Of a DNA stretch of 46,687 nucleotides, positions 1 through 10,009 are shown in pieces; position 1 is the first letter of the stretch; each line of letters starts with the position of its first letter. This DNA is from Inquilinus limosus DSM 16000 (GTDB taxonomy: Bacteria > Pseudomonadota > Alphaproteobacteria > DSM-16000 > Inquilinaceae). The position numbers and the translations under genes are program-made. The notes below the pieces were generated by a model, which did not search any database, was not told the origin of the DNA, and worked only from the letters and a program-made list of their open reading frames with translations. The DNA lies in NCBI RefSeq assembly GCF_000423185.1, contig NZ_KE383989.1, forward strand, positions 82,277 to 128,963, read 5' to 3'.

Positions 1-22
1 AGCCCGGCAATGACAGAAGAGG
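1..22. repeat. Tail of an extragenic palindrome (family B)
   Basis: The first bases read agcccggcaatgacag. This matches the right-hand end of the palindromic repeat at 32891-33125 and resembles the end of the one at 44508-44596. Only the terminal arm is inside the window. It lies just beyond the stop codon of the acyl-CoA dehydrogenase gene. Confidence 0.6.
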
Positions 23-40
23 GAGTCCGGGCGCTCCGGA

Positions 41-1840
41 TCAGAACGCCTCCGCCTCCAGCGCCATCAGCGGCGCCTTGCCGGCCATGATCTGGATGAA
101 CAGCGAATTCGTCTCCGGCAGCATGCGCTGGATGAAGAAGCGCGCCGTCTTCAGCTTGGCGTCGTAGAAGCCGGCGCGGTCGCCGGCCTCCGGCGCGCGC
201 TGCAGCGCCAGCTTGGCCATCCGCGCCCACATCCAGCCCAGCGCCACCAGGGCGAACAGCTTGAGGTAGTCGGACGAGGCGGCCCCCGCCTCCTCCGGAT
301 CCTTCAGCCCCTTCTGCGCGATCCAGGCCGTGGCCTGCTGCAGCTTGCCGAAGGCCTTGGCCAGCGGGCCGACGAACTCCAGCATCGCCGCGTCCTCGGC
401 CTCCTCCCGGATGAAGGCGTCGACCGGGTGGAAGAAGCTGCGCAGCAGCCGGCCCATGTCCTGCGGCATCTTGCGGCCGACCAGGTCCAGCGCCTGGATG
501 CCGTTGGCGCCCTCATAGATCTGGGCGATGCGGGCGTCGCGCACGAACTGCTCCATCCCCCATTCGCGGATGTAGCCGTGGCCGCCCAGCACCTGCTGGG
601 ACCGGTTCGCCACCTCCGATCCCATATCGGTGAAATACGCCTTCAGGATCGGCGTCATCAGCGACACGAAGTCATTGGCGTTCTGCCGCACCGCCGGGTC
701 CGGATGCTTGGTGTAGAGGTCGATGTTGATGCCGACCAGATAGGCCAGCGCCCGCGCGCCTTCGGCGAAGGCCTTGCCGACCAGCAGGTTCTTGCGCACG
801 TCGGGGTGGACGATGATCGGGTCGGCCGGCTTGTCCGGCGCCTGCGGGCCGGCCAGGGACCGGCCCTGCAGCCGGTCCCTGGCATAGGCGGCGGCGTTCT
901 GATAGGCGACCTCGGCGATGCCGAGCCCCTGCAGCGCCACGCCGAGCCGGGCGGCGTTCATCATCACGAACATGGCCCGCATGCCCTTGTGCTTCTCGCC
1001 GACCAGCCAGCCGGTGGCGCCGTCGAGATTCATCACGCAGGTGGACGAGGCCTTGATCCCCATCTTGTGCTCGATCGAGCCGCAGGCGATGCCGTTGCGC
1101 GGCCCGGCGACGACCGCCCCTCCCTCCTCCTTCGGCAGGAACTTCGGCACCACGAACAGGCTGATGCCCTTGATGCCCGGCGGGGCGTCGGGCAGGCGCG
1201 CCAGCACCAGATGGATGATGTTCTCGGTCAGGTCGTGCTCGCCCGCCGAGATGAAGATCTTGGTGCCGGTCAGGCGGTAGCTGCCGTCGTCCGCCGGCTC
1301 CGCCTTGGTGCGGAGCAGGCCGAGATCGGTGCCGCAATGCGGCTCGGTCAGGCACATGGTGCCGGACCAGATGCCCTCCGCCAGCTTCGGCAGGTAGGTC
1401 GCCTTCTGCCGCTCGTCGCCATAGGTCTCGAGCGCGTTGTAGGCGCCCTGCGACAGGCCGGGATACATGCCGAAGGACATGTTGGCGGCGGACAGCACCT
1501 CCTCGATCACGAAGTTCACCGCCTTGGGCATGCCCTGGCCGCCATAGGCCGGGTCGGCGGACAGGCCGGTCCAGCCGCCTTCGATGAAGGTGCGGTAGGC
1601 TTCCTTGAACCCCTTCGGCGTATAGACGACGCCGTTCTCGAAACGGCAGCCCTCCTCGTCGCCGGACTGGTTCAGCGGCGCCAGCTCGTTCTCGGCCAGG
1701 CGCGCCGCCTCCTCCAGGATCGCGTCGACGGTGTCGGGCGTCGCCTCCTCATAGCCGGGCAGCTTGGCGAGCTGGCCGATGTCCAGCAGCTCGTGCAGCA
1801 CGAAGCGGATGTCGTCGAGCGGGGCCTTGTAGCTGGGCAT
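41..1840 (-). CDS. Acyl-CoA dehydrogenase with C-terminal extension
   Basis: A 599-residue flavoprotein that should carry out the first, FAD-dependent step of acyl-CoA beta-oxidation. The N-terminal helical domain (about 40-160) is followed by the flavin-binding beta domain with CLTEPHCGTDLG (about 163-175). The C-terminal helical domain carries GGHGYIREWGMEQFVRDARI and YEGANGIQALDLVGRKM, which holds the expected catalytic Glu region. A further ~120-residue helical tail makes it longer than classic 380-400 residue enzymes and places it with the ~600-residue 'acyl-CoA dehydrogenase C-terminal domain' group, which includes DmdC-like methylthiopropionyl-CoA dehydrogenases. It is the last gene of a leftward cluster, 12 bp after the fadB-like gene. 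Chain-length or thio-substrate specificity cannot be read from sequence. Confidence 0.93.
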   Translation of the reverse strand: MPSYKAPLDDIRFVLHELLDIGQLAKLPGYEEATPDTVDAILEEAARLAENELAPLNQSGDEEGCRFENGVVYTPKGFKEAYRTFIEGGWTGLSADPAYGGQGMPKAVNFVIEEVLSAANMSFGMYPGLSQGAYNALETYGDERQKATYLPKLAEGIWSGTMCLTEPHCGTDLGLLRTKAEPADDGSYRLTGTKIFISAGEHDLTENIIHLVLARLPDAPPGIKGISLFVVPKFLPKEEGGAVVAGPRNGIACGSIEHKMGIKASSTCVMNLDGATGWLVGEKHKGMRAMFVMMNAARLGVALQGLGIAEVAYQNAAAYARDRLQGRSLAGPQAPDKPADPIIVHPDVRKNLLVGKAFAEGARALAYLVGINIDLYTKHPDPAVRQNANDFVSLMTPILKAYFTDMGSEVANRSQQVLGGHGYIREWGMEQFVRDARIAQIYEGANGIQALDLVGRKMPQDMGRLLRSFFHPVDAFIREEAEDAAMLEFVGPLAKAFGKLQQATAWIAQKGLKDPEEAGAASSDYLKLFALVALGWMWARMAKLALQRAPEAGDRAGFYDAKLKTARFFIQRMLPETNSLFIQIMAGKAPLMALEAEAF

Positions 1841-1852
1841 GGTCAGGTCCTC

Positions 1853-4183
1853 TCAGTTCCGCAGCGGCTTGCCGGTGGCCAGCATGTGCTCGACCCGGGC
1901 GATGGTGCCGGGGGCCCGGACCAGCTCGGTGAACGCCTCGCGCTCCAGCGCCAGCACGTCGTCCTCGGTCAGCGTCTCGGTGATGTCGGTGTCGCCGCCG
2001 GACAGCACCGTCGCCAGCTTGTCCGTGACCACGACGTCGTAGGGCGTCGCCTTGCCGCTGCGGGCCAGGTCGGCGACCGCGAGGTTCAGCGCGGTCCGCG
2101 CGGTCGGGCCGGGCAGGCGGATCTCCTCGGCCGGCTTCGGCGGCCGGTAGCCCTCGGCCAGCGCCAGGGCACGGGCCTTGGCGTCGGCCAGCAGCCGGTC
2201 GCGATTCATGGTGATGCCGTCATCGGGCCGGAAATACAGCAGCTCCTTCGCCTCGAAGGCCGATTTCGCCACCTTGGCCGTGCCGATGGTCTCGAACACC
2301 TGCCCGATCGGCGGCATCGGCCCGCCGGGCCGCTTGGCCTGGCCATAGGCGCGCAGCAGCATCTCCTTGCAGCCGCCCCAGCCGGGGATCAGGCCGACGC
2401 CGACCTCGACCAGGCCGCAATAGGTCTCGGCATGGGCCTGGATCGCGGTGGAGTGCAGCAGGATCTCGCAGCCGCCGCCGAGCGCCATGCCGGAGGGCGC
2501 GGCCACGGTCGGGAAGGGCGCGAATTTCAGCGCCTTGTAGGCGTCCTGGCCGCCCTTCACCAAGGCCTCGATCTGCGGCCACAGCGCGATGTTGATGCCG
2601 AACAGGGCGAGGCCGAGATTGGCGCCGACCGAGAAGTTGGTGCCCTCGTTGTAGATCACCATCGCCTTGTACCTGGACGCGGTGATGCGGATCGCCTCGG
2701 CCAGCAGGGCCATGGTCTGGTCATCGAGGCTGTTCATCTTCGAGGTGAACTCGAAGCAGGTGACGCCGTCGCCGATGTCCCACAGCGCCGCCGAGCCGTT
2801 CTTCGCGATCGGCTTGGCCGTGCGCTTGATGTCGGCCAGCAGCAGCACGCCCTCGGGCCGCTTCACCTCGGCGTAGTCGCCGCCGGTGGTGAGGTATTGC
2901 AGCTTTCCGTCCTGCACCCGGTAGAAGCTGCGGCCGCGCGCGGATTCGAGCAGCTTCGGCACCGGCTTGCCCTGGCTCTCCAGCCAGTTGATCAGCCAGT
3001 CGGCGCCGACCTGGTCGATCAGCTCGAACGGGCCGAAGCTCCAGTTGTAGCCGAGGCGCATGGCCTCATCGACCGCGACCACCGTATCGGCGATCTGCGG
3101 CACCAGCCCGGCGGCGTAGGACAGGGTCTGGCCCAGCACCCGGGCGGCGTAGTGGCCGGTCTTGTCGTCGAAGGCGACCAGCGCCTTCAGCCCGCCCTGC
3201 CGCGCCGCCTCGACGCTGTCCAGCTTCGGCTTCTCCGATTTCGCCCAGGCGCCGGTCCTGAGGTCGATGCTCTCCTTCACCCGGCTGCCGTCGGCGGCCT
3301 TGCTGAGGCGGTAGAAGCCGCCCTTGCCCTTGCGGCCGGTGTAGCCCTCGGCGATCAGCTTTTCGACCAGCGGCTCCGAGCGGTAGATCTCGCGGTAGGG
3401 GTCGTCCGCCGGCAGGGTCGCCAGCAGGCTCTTGGCGATATGCGGCATCAGGTCGAGCCCGACCAGGTCGATCAGGCCGAACACGCCGGTCTTGGGCACG
3501 CCCATCGGCCGGCCGGCCACCGCATCCGCCTCCTCCACCGTCAGGCCGAGATCGAAGGCGCCGTTGACCGCGGCCTGGATCCAGTAGGTGCCGATCCGGT
3601 TGGCGATGAAGCCCGGCGTGTCCTTGCAGTCGACCACTCCCTTGCCGAGGCGGAGGTCGGCGAAGCCTCGGATGCCTTCGGCCAGCGCCGGGTCGGTCTC
3701 CGGCCCCACGACCAGCTCCAGCAGGCGCATGTAGCGCGGCGGGTTGAAGAAATGGGTGATCAGGAAGCCGCGCCGGAACGCCTCCGACCGGCCCTCGGTC
3801 AGGATCGCCAGCGGGATGGTCGAGGTGTTGGAGGAGACGACCGCCCCCGGCTTCATCACCCGCTCGATCCGGGCGTAGAGGTCCTGCTTGACCTTCGGGT
3901 CCTCCAGCACCGCCTCGACGATCCAGTCGCAGCCGGCCAGCTTGTCCAGGTCGTCCTCGGTGTTGCCGGGGGCGACCAGCTTCGCCGCCGCCTTCGACAT
4001 GAAGGGGGCCGGGTCGGCCTTGGCCATGCGCGCCAGCGCGCCCTCGGCGATCGCGTTTCGGTTCGTCGCATCCTTCGGCACGATGTCGAGCAGCAGCACC
4101 GGCACGCCGGCGTTGGCGAAATGCGCGGCGATGCCGCTGCCCATCACGCCGGCGCCGATCACCGCGACTTGCTTGATGTCCAT
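1853..4183 (-). CDS. fadB: 3-hydroxyacyl-CoA dehydrogenase / enoyl-CoA hydratase fusion (FadN-type order)
   Basis: A 776-residue bifunctional enzyme for the hydration and NAD-dependent oxidation steps of beta-oxidation. It begins with a Rossmann motif, VIGAGVMGSGIAAHFANAG (about 8-26). The 3-hydroxyacyl-CoA dehydrogenase domains follow (NTPGFIANRIG-type motif, seen as DTPGFIANRIGTYW near 190). A crotonase domain comes last (about 450-690), with the oxyanion-hole type GMALGGGCEILLH. This order, dehydrogenase first and hydratase last, is the reverse of E. coli FadB and matches the FadN-like group. It lies 12 bp upstream of the acyl-CoA dehydrogenase gene and is separated from the thiolase gene by an extragenic palindrome. 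Confidence 0.93.
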   Translation of the reverse strand: MDIKQVAVIGAGVMGSGIAAHFANAGVPVLLLDIVPKDATNRNAIAEGALARMAKADPAPFMSKAAAKLVAPGNTEDDLDKLAGCDWIVEAVLEDPKVKQDLYARIERVMKPGAVVSSNTSTIPLAILTEGRSEAFRRGFLITHFFNPPRYMRLLELVVGPETDPALAEGIRGFADLRLGKGVVDCKDTPGFIANRIGTYWIQAAVNGAFDLGLTVEEADAVAGRPMGVPKTGVFGLIDLVGLDLMPHIAKSLLATLPADDPYREIYRSEPLVEKLIAEGYTGRKGKGGFYRLSKAADGSRVKESIDLRTGAWAKSEKPKLDSVEAARQGGLKALVAFDDKTGHYAARVLGQTLSYAAGLVPQIADTVVAVDEAMRLGYNWSFGPFELIDQVGADWLINWLESQGKPVPKLLESARGRSFYRVQDGKLQYLTTGGDYAEVKRPEGVLLLADIKRTAKPIAKNGSAALWDIGDGVTCFEFTSKMNSLDDQTMALLAEAIRITASRYKAMVIYNEGTNFSVGANLGLALFGINIALWPQIEALVKGGQDAYKALKFAPFPTVAAPSGMALGGGCEILLHSTAIQAHAETYCGLVEVGVGLIPGWGGCKEMLLRAYGQAKRPGGPMPPIGQVFETIGTAKVAKSAFEAKELLYFRPDDGITMNRDRLLADAKARALALAEGYRPPKPAEEIRLPGPTARTALNLAVADLARSGKATPYDVVVTDKLATVLSGGDTDITETLTEDDVLALEREAFTELVRAPGTIARVEHMLATGKPLRN

Positions 4184-4211
4184 GGTTCAGCTCCCTGGTG
4201 CCGCGTCCTCC

Positions 4212-4324
4212 CCCTCACCCTCCCGCCGCCTTCGGCGTCGGGCCCCTCCCTCTCCCCAAGGAGAGGGAATTCACCTCTCCCCGGGGAGAGGTCGAAATCG
4301 CGCAGCGATTTCGGGTGAGGGGGT
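4212..4324. repeat. Extragenic palindromic repeat (family A, copy 1)
   Basis: The unit is bounded by ccctcaccc and gggtgaggg and contains nested stems: a cgccttcggcg-like hairpin, ccctctcc/ggagaggg, and cgaaatcgc/gcgatttcg. It fills the gap between the thiolase and fadB genes inside the leftward cluster. A close copy lies at 11223-11355, and shorter members at 46038-46089 and 46404-46456. Confidence 0.85.
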
Positions 4325-4348
4325 GTCGCAGGCGTCGATGTCGATGGG

Positions 4349-5488
<1,140 letters not shown>

Positions 5489-5549
5489 GGTGGTCTCAGG
5501 CTCCTCAGATTTTCTTGTCGCGGGCCGCGCCCGCGGATGGATGGGCGGC

Positions 5550-5975
5550 TCAGCCTTCCGGCAGCGCGCCTTCCCGCTTCAGGAAGGAGACGATCTCGGC
5601 CTCGATGCCTCTCAGATCCTCGATCGTCTGCTGCACGTCGACGAGCTGCGTCTCGAGGGCGGCGCGCCGGGCCCGGGCGCGGCCGAGGAAATAGGTCATC
5701 TGCTCGACCTGGCCGTGCTCGCGGTCGTAGAGGTCGAGGAACTCCTTGATCTCGGCCAGGGAGAAGCCCAGCCGCTTGCCGCGGCAGATCAGGGCCAGGC
5801 GGGCCCGGTCGCGATGGCTGTAGATGCGGGTCAGCCCGGCCCGTTCGGGCGACAGCAGGCCCTCGTCCTCGTAGAACCGGATGCTGCGCGGGGTGATGTC
5901 GAAGGCCGCAGCGAGTTCGCCGATCGAATAGCTGCGCGTCTCGACCCCCGACTTCTCCCTGGTCTCCGCCTCCAT
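5550..5975 (-). CDS. MerR-family transcriptional regulator of the fatty-acid cluster
   Basis: About 141 residues. An N-terminal MerR winged helix-turn-helix (YSIGELAAAFDITPRSIRFYEDEGLLSPER) is followed by a dimerisation coiled coil and a short acidic tail. There is no metal-binding Cys cluster, so metal sensing is unlikely. The ATG at 5975 was chosen because GGAGG lies about 10 nt upstream. The ATG ten codons earlier, at 6005, has no ribosome-binding site and abuts the palindrome at 6010-6025. MerR regulators of the LiuR type are known to control fatty-acid or branched-chain acyl-CoA breakdown in proteobacteria. Its position between the ligase and thiolase genes fits that role. Confidence 0.88.
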   Translation of the reverse strand: MEAETREKSGVETRSYSIGELAAAFDITPRSIRFYEDEGLLSPERAGLTRIYSHRDRARLALICRGKRLGFSLAEIKEFLDLYDREHGQVEQMTYFLGRARARRAALETQLVDVQQTIEDLRGIEAEIVSFLKREGALPEG

Positions 5976-6009
5976 GGCGCCTCGCCTCCGACCGCGTTGC
6001 TGCATGCCG

Positions 6010-6025
6010 TTTACGTAAACGTAAA
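6010..6025 (-). promoter_or_regulatory. Perfect palindromic operator upstream of the MerR gene
   Basis: TTTACGTAAACGTAAA: two perfect 7-bp arms around a 2-bp centre, AT-rich in a 70% GC setting. It lies 35 bp upstream of the preferred MerR start and just after the acyl-CoA ligase gene. The form resembles sites of LiuR-type MerR regulators. The probable role is autoregulation and control of the downstream thiolase, fadB and dehydrogenase genes. Confidence 0.75.
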
Positions 6026-6061
6026 GTACCGCAGCCGGAGGTTCGGGTCAATCGCGAGCGC

Positions 6062-7798
6062 TCAGGTGCCGGTCCGCACCGCCTCCGGCGTGCCCGCGGC
6101 GGCGACCGCCTTCGCCGCCTCCTCCTCCAGCACCGCCTTGCGCGACAGCTTGCCGATCAGGGTCTTCGGCAGCGGCTGGTCGCGGAACTCGATCTGCTTC
6201 GGCATCTCGATCGGCGACAGCTTGTCCGTGAGGAACTCGACCAGGCCGTCCGCGGTCAGGCTCTGCCCCGCGCGCAGCTTGATATAGGCCTTCACCGTCT
6301 GGCCGCGATACGGGTCGGGCACGCCGGCGACGATGCATTCCTCGACCGCCGGGTGGAGGTAGATCGCCTCCTCGACATTGCGCGGATAGACGTTGAAGCC
6401 GGAGCACAGGATCAGGTCCTTGATCCGGTCGACGATGAAGATGTAGCCGTCCTCGTCCATGGTGCCGACGTCGCCGGTGTGCAGGCGGCCGCCGTGCAGC
6501 GCCTCGGCCGACTCCTCCGGCCGGTTCCAGTAGCCCTTCATCACCTGCGGCCCGCGGATGCAGACCTCGCCGCGCTCGCCGGTCGGCAGCACGGTGGTGC
6601 GGTCGTCCAGCGACACGATCTCGACGATCGTCTGCGGCAGCGGGATGCCGATCGACCCTTCCTTGTTGACGCCGAACAGCGGGTTGCAGGTCGCGATCGG
6701 CGAGGCCTCGGACAGGCCGTAGCCCTCGACCAGCTTGCAGCCGGTCGCCGCCTCGAAGGCGTGCTTGACCTCGACCGGCAGCGGCGCCCCGCCGGAGATG
6801 CAGCGCTTCAGCGAGGACAGGTCGTATTTCGCGCGCTCGGGGAAGTTGGCGATCGCGGTGTAGATGGTCGGCACCGCCGGGAACAGCGTCGGCCTCTTCT
6901 CGTGGATCGTCTTCATGACGGTCTCGAGCTCGAAGCGGGGCAGCATGATGATCTCCGCCCCCGCCCAGATCGCCAGGTTCATCGCCACGGTCATGGCGAA
7001 GACATGGAAGAAGGGCAGCACGGCCAGCATCCGGTCCTGGCCCGGCACCATGCCCTCGAACCAGCAGCCGGCCTGCACCGCGTTGGCGTAGAGGTTGGCG
7101 TGGGTCAGCATCGCCGCCTTCGGCGTGCCGGTGGTGCCGCCGGTGTACTGCAGCACCGCCAGATCCTCCTCCGGCGCGATCGGCACCGGGGCGAAGCGGC
7201 CGTCGTTGCGGACCAGATCGGCCCAGCGCAGGTGCCGGCCGTCCTGCGGCACCTTCGCCACCTCGCGCCGCTTGATGATCGGGAACAGCAGGTTCTTCGG
7301 GAAGGGCAGCACGCCCGCCATCGGGCAGACCAGGATCCGCTTCAGCGCGGTGCGGCCGAGCAGCGGCGCCAGCTTGCCGTGCAGCTGCGCCAAGTCGAGC
7401 GTCACCATCAGCTCGGTGCCGCTGTCGTCGATCTTGGTGATCAGCTCGCGCTCGGCGTAGAGCGGGTTGAAGTTGACCACCACCGCACCGCATTTCAGCA
7501 GCGCGAAATAGCAGATCACGTAGTACGGGCAGTTCGGCAGGAACAGCCCGACCCGGCTGCCCTTGCCGACCCCGGCCGCCTGGAACCCCTTGGCCGCGCG
7601 GGCGACCAGATCACCGATCTGGCCGTAGCTCAGGGTCTTGTCCATGAAGGTGGCGCAGGGCCGGTCGCCGAACTTCGCCACCGCGTCGTCGAGGATCGCG
7701 TAAAGCGGCCTCGGCTCGATCGGCTGGCTCCAATGGATGTTGGGCGGGTACAGCTTGGCCCAGGCATTCGGGCGCTCCGAGGCATACGCCTCCGTCAT
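6062..7798 (-). CDS. fadD: Long-chain fatty acid-CoA ligase
   Basis: A 578-residue adenylate-forming enzyme that activates fatty acids to acyl-CoA. Visible motifs are the AMP-binding P-loop YTGGTTGTPKAAMLTH (about residue 218), GYGLSEASP (about 360), and the fatty acyl-CoA synthetase signature DRIKDLILCSGFNVYPRNVE (about 465), with a C-terminal Lys-containing segment PLPKTLIGKLSRK. It lies 57 bp upstream of the MerR gene in the same direction. The operator is between them, so it may be transcribed separately from its own promoter in the short gap shared with the divergent ABC exporter. Confidence 0.94.
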   Translation of the reverse strand: MTEAYASERPNAWAKLYPPNIHWSQPIEPRPLYAILDDAVAKFGDRPCATFMDKTLSYGQIGDLVARAAKGFQAAGVGKGSRVGLFLPNCPYYVICYFALLKCGAVVVNFNPLYAERELITKIDDSGTELMVTLDLAQLHGKLAPLLGRTALKRILVCPMAGVLPFPKNLLFPIIKRREVAKVPQDGRHLRWADLVRNDGRFAPVPIAPEEDLAVLQYTGGTTGTPKAAMLTHANLYANAVQAGCWFEGMVPGQDRMLAVLPFFHVFAMTVAMNLAIWAGAEIIMLPRFELETVMKTIHEKRPTLFPAVPTIYTAIANFPERAKYDLSSLKRCISGGAPLPVEVKHAFEAATGCKLVEGYGLSEASPIATCNPLFGVNKEGSIGIPLPQTIVEIVSLDDRTTVLPTGERGEVCIRGPQVMKGYWNRPEESAEALHGGRLHTGDVGTMDEDGYIFIVDRIKDLILCSGFNVYPRNVEEAIYLHPAVEECIVAGVPDPYRGQTVKAYIKLRAGQSLTADGLVEFLTDKLSPIEMPKQIEFRDQPLPKTLIGKLSRKAVLEEEAAKAVAAAGTPEAVRTGT

Positions 7799-7848
7799 AT
7801 TGGTCTCCCCAGGGTCCTTTATCGGCCGCTCGGCGGCCTTGTCCGCCG

Positions 7849-9750
7849 ATGGTGCCGATGAGCGGGGCGGCCCGCAAGGTTGAAGCGGAGCCGGGGCCGT
7901 GGTTTAACGGCCCGCCCGATACCAGGTCCCGGATCACCTTGGCCAAGCACAAGGACAAGAAGAAGCAGCAGCCGCGGCGGGTCAGCGACCGCGAGATCGC
8001 ACAGCGGCTGCTGCGCAACTACATCCGGCCGCACTGGCCGAAGGTGGCGCTGGCGCTGTTCTGCATGGCGCTGACCGCGGCCTCCACCGCGGCCTCGGCC
8101 TATGTGATGAAGCCGGTGATCGAGAAGATCTTCACCGAGCGCGACGGCACCTGGCTGTGGCCCCTGGCCATCGCGGTGATGACGATCTTCGTGGTCAAGG
8201 GCGTCGCCGGCTACGCCCAGGGCGTGATCCTGAACAATGTCGGCCGGCTGATCATCGCCGAGCTGCAGATCCGGATGTTCCGCAACCGGGTGCGGGCCGA
8301 TCTCGCCACCTTCCACGACACCACGTCGGGCCGGATGGTCAGCCACTTCACCAACGACGTGCAGTCGATGTACGGCGCGGTGTCGACCGGCATCACCGGC
8401 ATCGGCCGCGACCTGCTGTCGCTGGTCGCCCTGGTCGCGGTGATGTTCTACACCGATGTCGAGCTGGCGGCGGTCACCTTCGTCATCTTCCCGCTGACCG
8501 TGCTGCCCGTGCTGCAGATCGGCAGGCGCATCCGCAAGATCACGGGCAAGACCTTCACCCAGTACGGGTCGCTGAACAACCATCTCGGCCAGGTCTTCCA
8601 GGGCATCCGCCACGTCAAGGCGTACAACGCCGAGGACCGCGAGACCAGCCGCGCCGCCAAGATCATCAACGAGGTGTCGCGGCTGCGGCAGAAGGCGATG
8701 CGGGTCAGCTCGGCCACCAACCCGATCCTGGAGATCCTGTCGGGCGTGGCCATCGTCATCGTCATCCTCTACGGCGGCAACGAAGTCATCTCCGGCTCGC
8801 GCACCACAGGGTCGTTCTTCGCCTTCATCGCCGCCCTGCTGATGGTGTACGACCCGCTGAAGCGGCTGGCTAACCTGCACAACACCCTATCCTCCGGCTT
8901 CGCGGCGGCCGAGCGGGTGTTCGAGACCATCGATTCGGTGCCGACGATCCGCGACGCGCCCGACGCCATGGCGCTGACGCATTGCCAAGGCCGCATCACC
9001 CTGGCCGACGTCCATTTCGCCTACAGCCCGAAGATCCCGGCGCTGCGCGGCGTGACGCTGGAAGTGCCGGCCGGGAGGACGGCGGCGCTGGTCGGGCCGT
9101 CCGGCGCCGGCAAATCGACCATCCTGAACCTGATCCCGCGCTTCTACGACACGACGCAGGGCACCGTGGCGATCGACGGCCACGACGTCCGCAGCCTGTC
9201 CCTGCAGTCGCTGCGCGAGCACATGGCGCTGGTCAGCCAGGAGGTGACCCTGTTCGACGACACGGTCCGCGCCAACATCGCCTATTCCCGCCCGTCGGCG
9301 ACGCAGGAGGAGGTCGAGGCCGCGGCGAAGGCGGCGGCGGCGCACGACTTCATCCTGCGCCTGCCCAAGGGCTACGACACCATGGTCGGGGAGCAGGGGG
9401 TGAAGCTGTCGGGCGGCCAGCGCCAGCGCCTGTCGATCGCCCGGGCGATGCTGAAGAACGCGCCGATCCTGCTGCTGGACGAGGCGACCTCGGCGCTCGA
9501 CACCGAGAGCGAGCGGCAGGTGCAGGCGGCGCTGACCCAGCTGATGGCCGGGCGCACCACGCTGATGATCGCGCACCGGCTGTCGACCGTGCGCAATGCC
9601 GATCTGATCTATGTGCTGGACCACGGCCGGGTGGTCGAGGTCGGCAGCCATGCCGAGCTGATCGCGGCCGGCGGCCTCTACGCCCGGCTGTGGGCGATGC
9701 AGACGGCCGATGACGAGGACCCGGCCGTCGCGGCGGCCGGGCCGATGTGA
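7849..9750 (+). CDS. MsbA-like ABC exporter (fused permease/ATPase)
   Basis: A 633-residue half-transporter with an N-terminal six-helix membrane domain (about 55-345) and a C-terminal ATPase. The ATPase shows Walker A GPSGAGKST (about 422), the signature LSGGQRQR (about 522), Walker B ILLLDEATSALD (about 545) and the switch His in MIAHRLSTVRNADLIYV. This layout fits lipid A or lipid-linked substrate flippases of the MsbA family, though multidrug exporters look the same. It is divergent from the acyl-CoA ligase gene, with about 50 bp between starts. The start at 7849 is uncertain; a second in-frame ATG lies three codons later (7858). Confidence 0.9.
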   Translation: MVPMSGAARKVEAEPGPWFNGPPDTRSRITLAKHKDKKKQQPRRVSDREIAQRLLRNYIRPHWPKVALALFCMALTAASTAASAYVMKPVIEKIFTERDGTWLWPLAIAVMTIFVVKGVAGYAQGVILNNVGRLIIAELQIRMFRNRVRADLATFHDTTSGRMVSHFTNDVQSMYGAVSTGITGIGRDLLSLVALVAVMFYTDVELAAVTFVIFPLTVLPVLQIGRRIRKITGKTFTQYGSLNNHLGQVFQGIRHVKAYNAEDRETSRAAKIINEVSRLRQKAMRVSSATNPILEILSGVAIVIVILYGGNEVISGSRTTGSFFAFIAALLMVYDPLKRLANLHNTLSSGFAAAERVFETIDSVPTIRDAPDAMALTHCQGRITLADVHFAYSPKIPALRGVTLEVPAGRTAALVGPSGAGKSTILNLIPRFYDTTQGTVAIDGHDVRSLSLQSLREHMALVSQEVTLFDDTVRANIAYSRPSATQEEVEAAAKAAAAHDFILRLPKGYDTMVGEQGVKLSGGQRQRLSIARAMLKNAPILLLDEATSALDTESERQVQAALTQLMAGRTTLMIAHRLSTVRNADLIYVLDHGRVVEVGSHAELIAAGGLYARLWAMQTADDEDPAVAAAGPM

Positions 9751-9758
9751 GGGGGCGG

Positions 9759-9920
9759 ATGGACGAGACGGAAAGGCTTCGGCAGCGCCTGCGCGGGATG
9801 CGCTGGCTCGCCGTCTGGGCGCTGATCTTCGGCCTCGGCATCGGCTTCTACGCCGGCTTTGCGATCGGCGTCGACACGGCCCGCAGCACCGCCGCGCTGA
9901 CCCCCGCGAAGACGCCGTAG
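9759..9920 (+). CDS. Small single-span membrane protein (53 aa)
   Basis: A short reading frame 8 bp after the ABC exporter, with a GGGGGCGG ribosome-binding stretch immediately upstream of its ATG. The product starts with a charged stretch (MDETERLRQRLRGMR). It then has one hydrophobic, glycine-rich helix (LAVWALIFGLGIGFYAGFAIG) and a short polar tail, which predicts a single membrane span. I do not recognise the family. Spacing and direction suggest co-transcription with the exporter, perhaps as an accessory subunit. Confidence 0.6.
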   Translation: MDETERLRQRLRGMRWLAVWALIFGLGIGFYAGFAIGVDTARSTAALTPAKTP

Positions 9921-9939
9921 CCGCGGCCTGCCGCCGCCG

Positions 9940-9960
9940 GCCCCGGAACTGCGCCGGGGC
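9940..9960 (+). terminator. GC hairpin after the exporter operon
   Basis: GCCCCGG and CCGGGGC form a 7-bp stem around a 7-nt loop, 20 bp after the stop of the small membrane protein. There is no following T-run, so it could be a weak terminator or only an RNA-stabilising hairpin. Confidence 0.4.
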
Positions 9961-10009
9961 GCATCCGGTTCTGGAGTTGAGGTGACAGCGACGACGTCCG
10001 GAGGCCGAG

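Noticed and set aside
428-4318. Very long plus-strand frame (about 1296 codons) opposite the beta-oxidation genes
   Set aside because: It is the high-GC antisense shadow of fadB and the acyl-CoA dehydrogenase. The product is Arg/Gly/Ala/His-rich low-complexity sequence with no family motifs.
4212-4324. CRISPR-like repeat array
   Set aside because: Only dispersed single palindromes with variable inner stems are present; there are no regularly spaced direct repeats or cas genes in the window.
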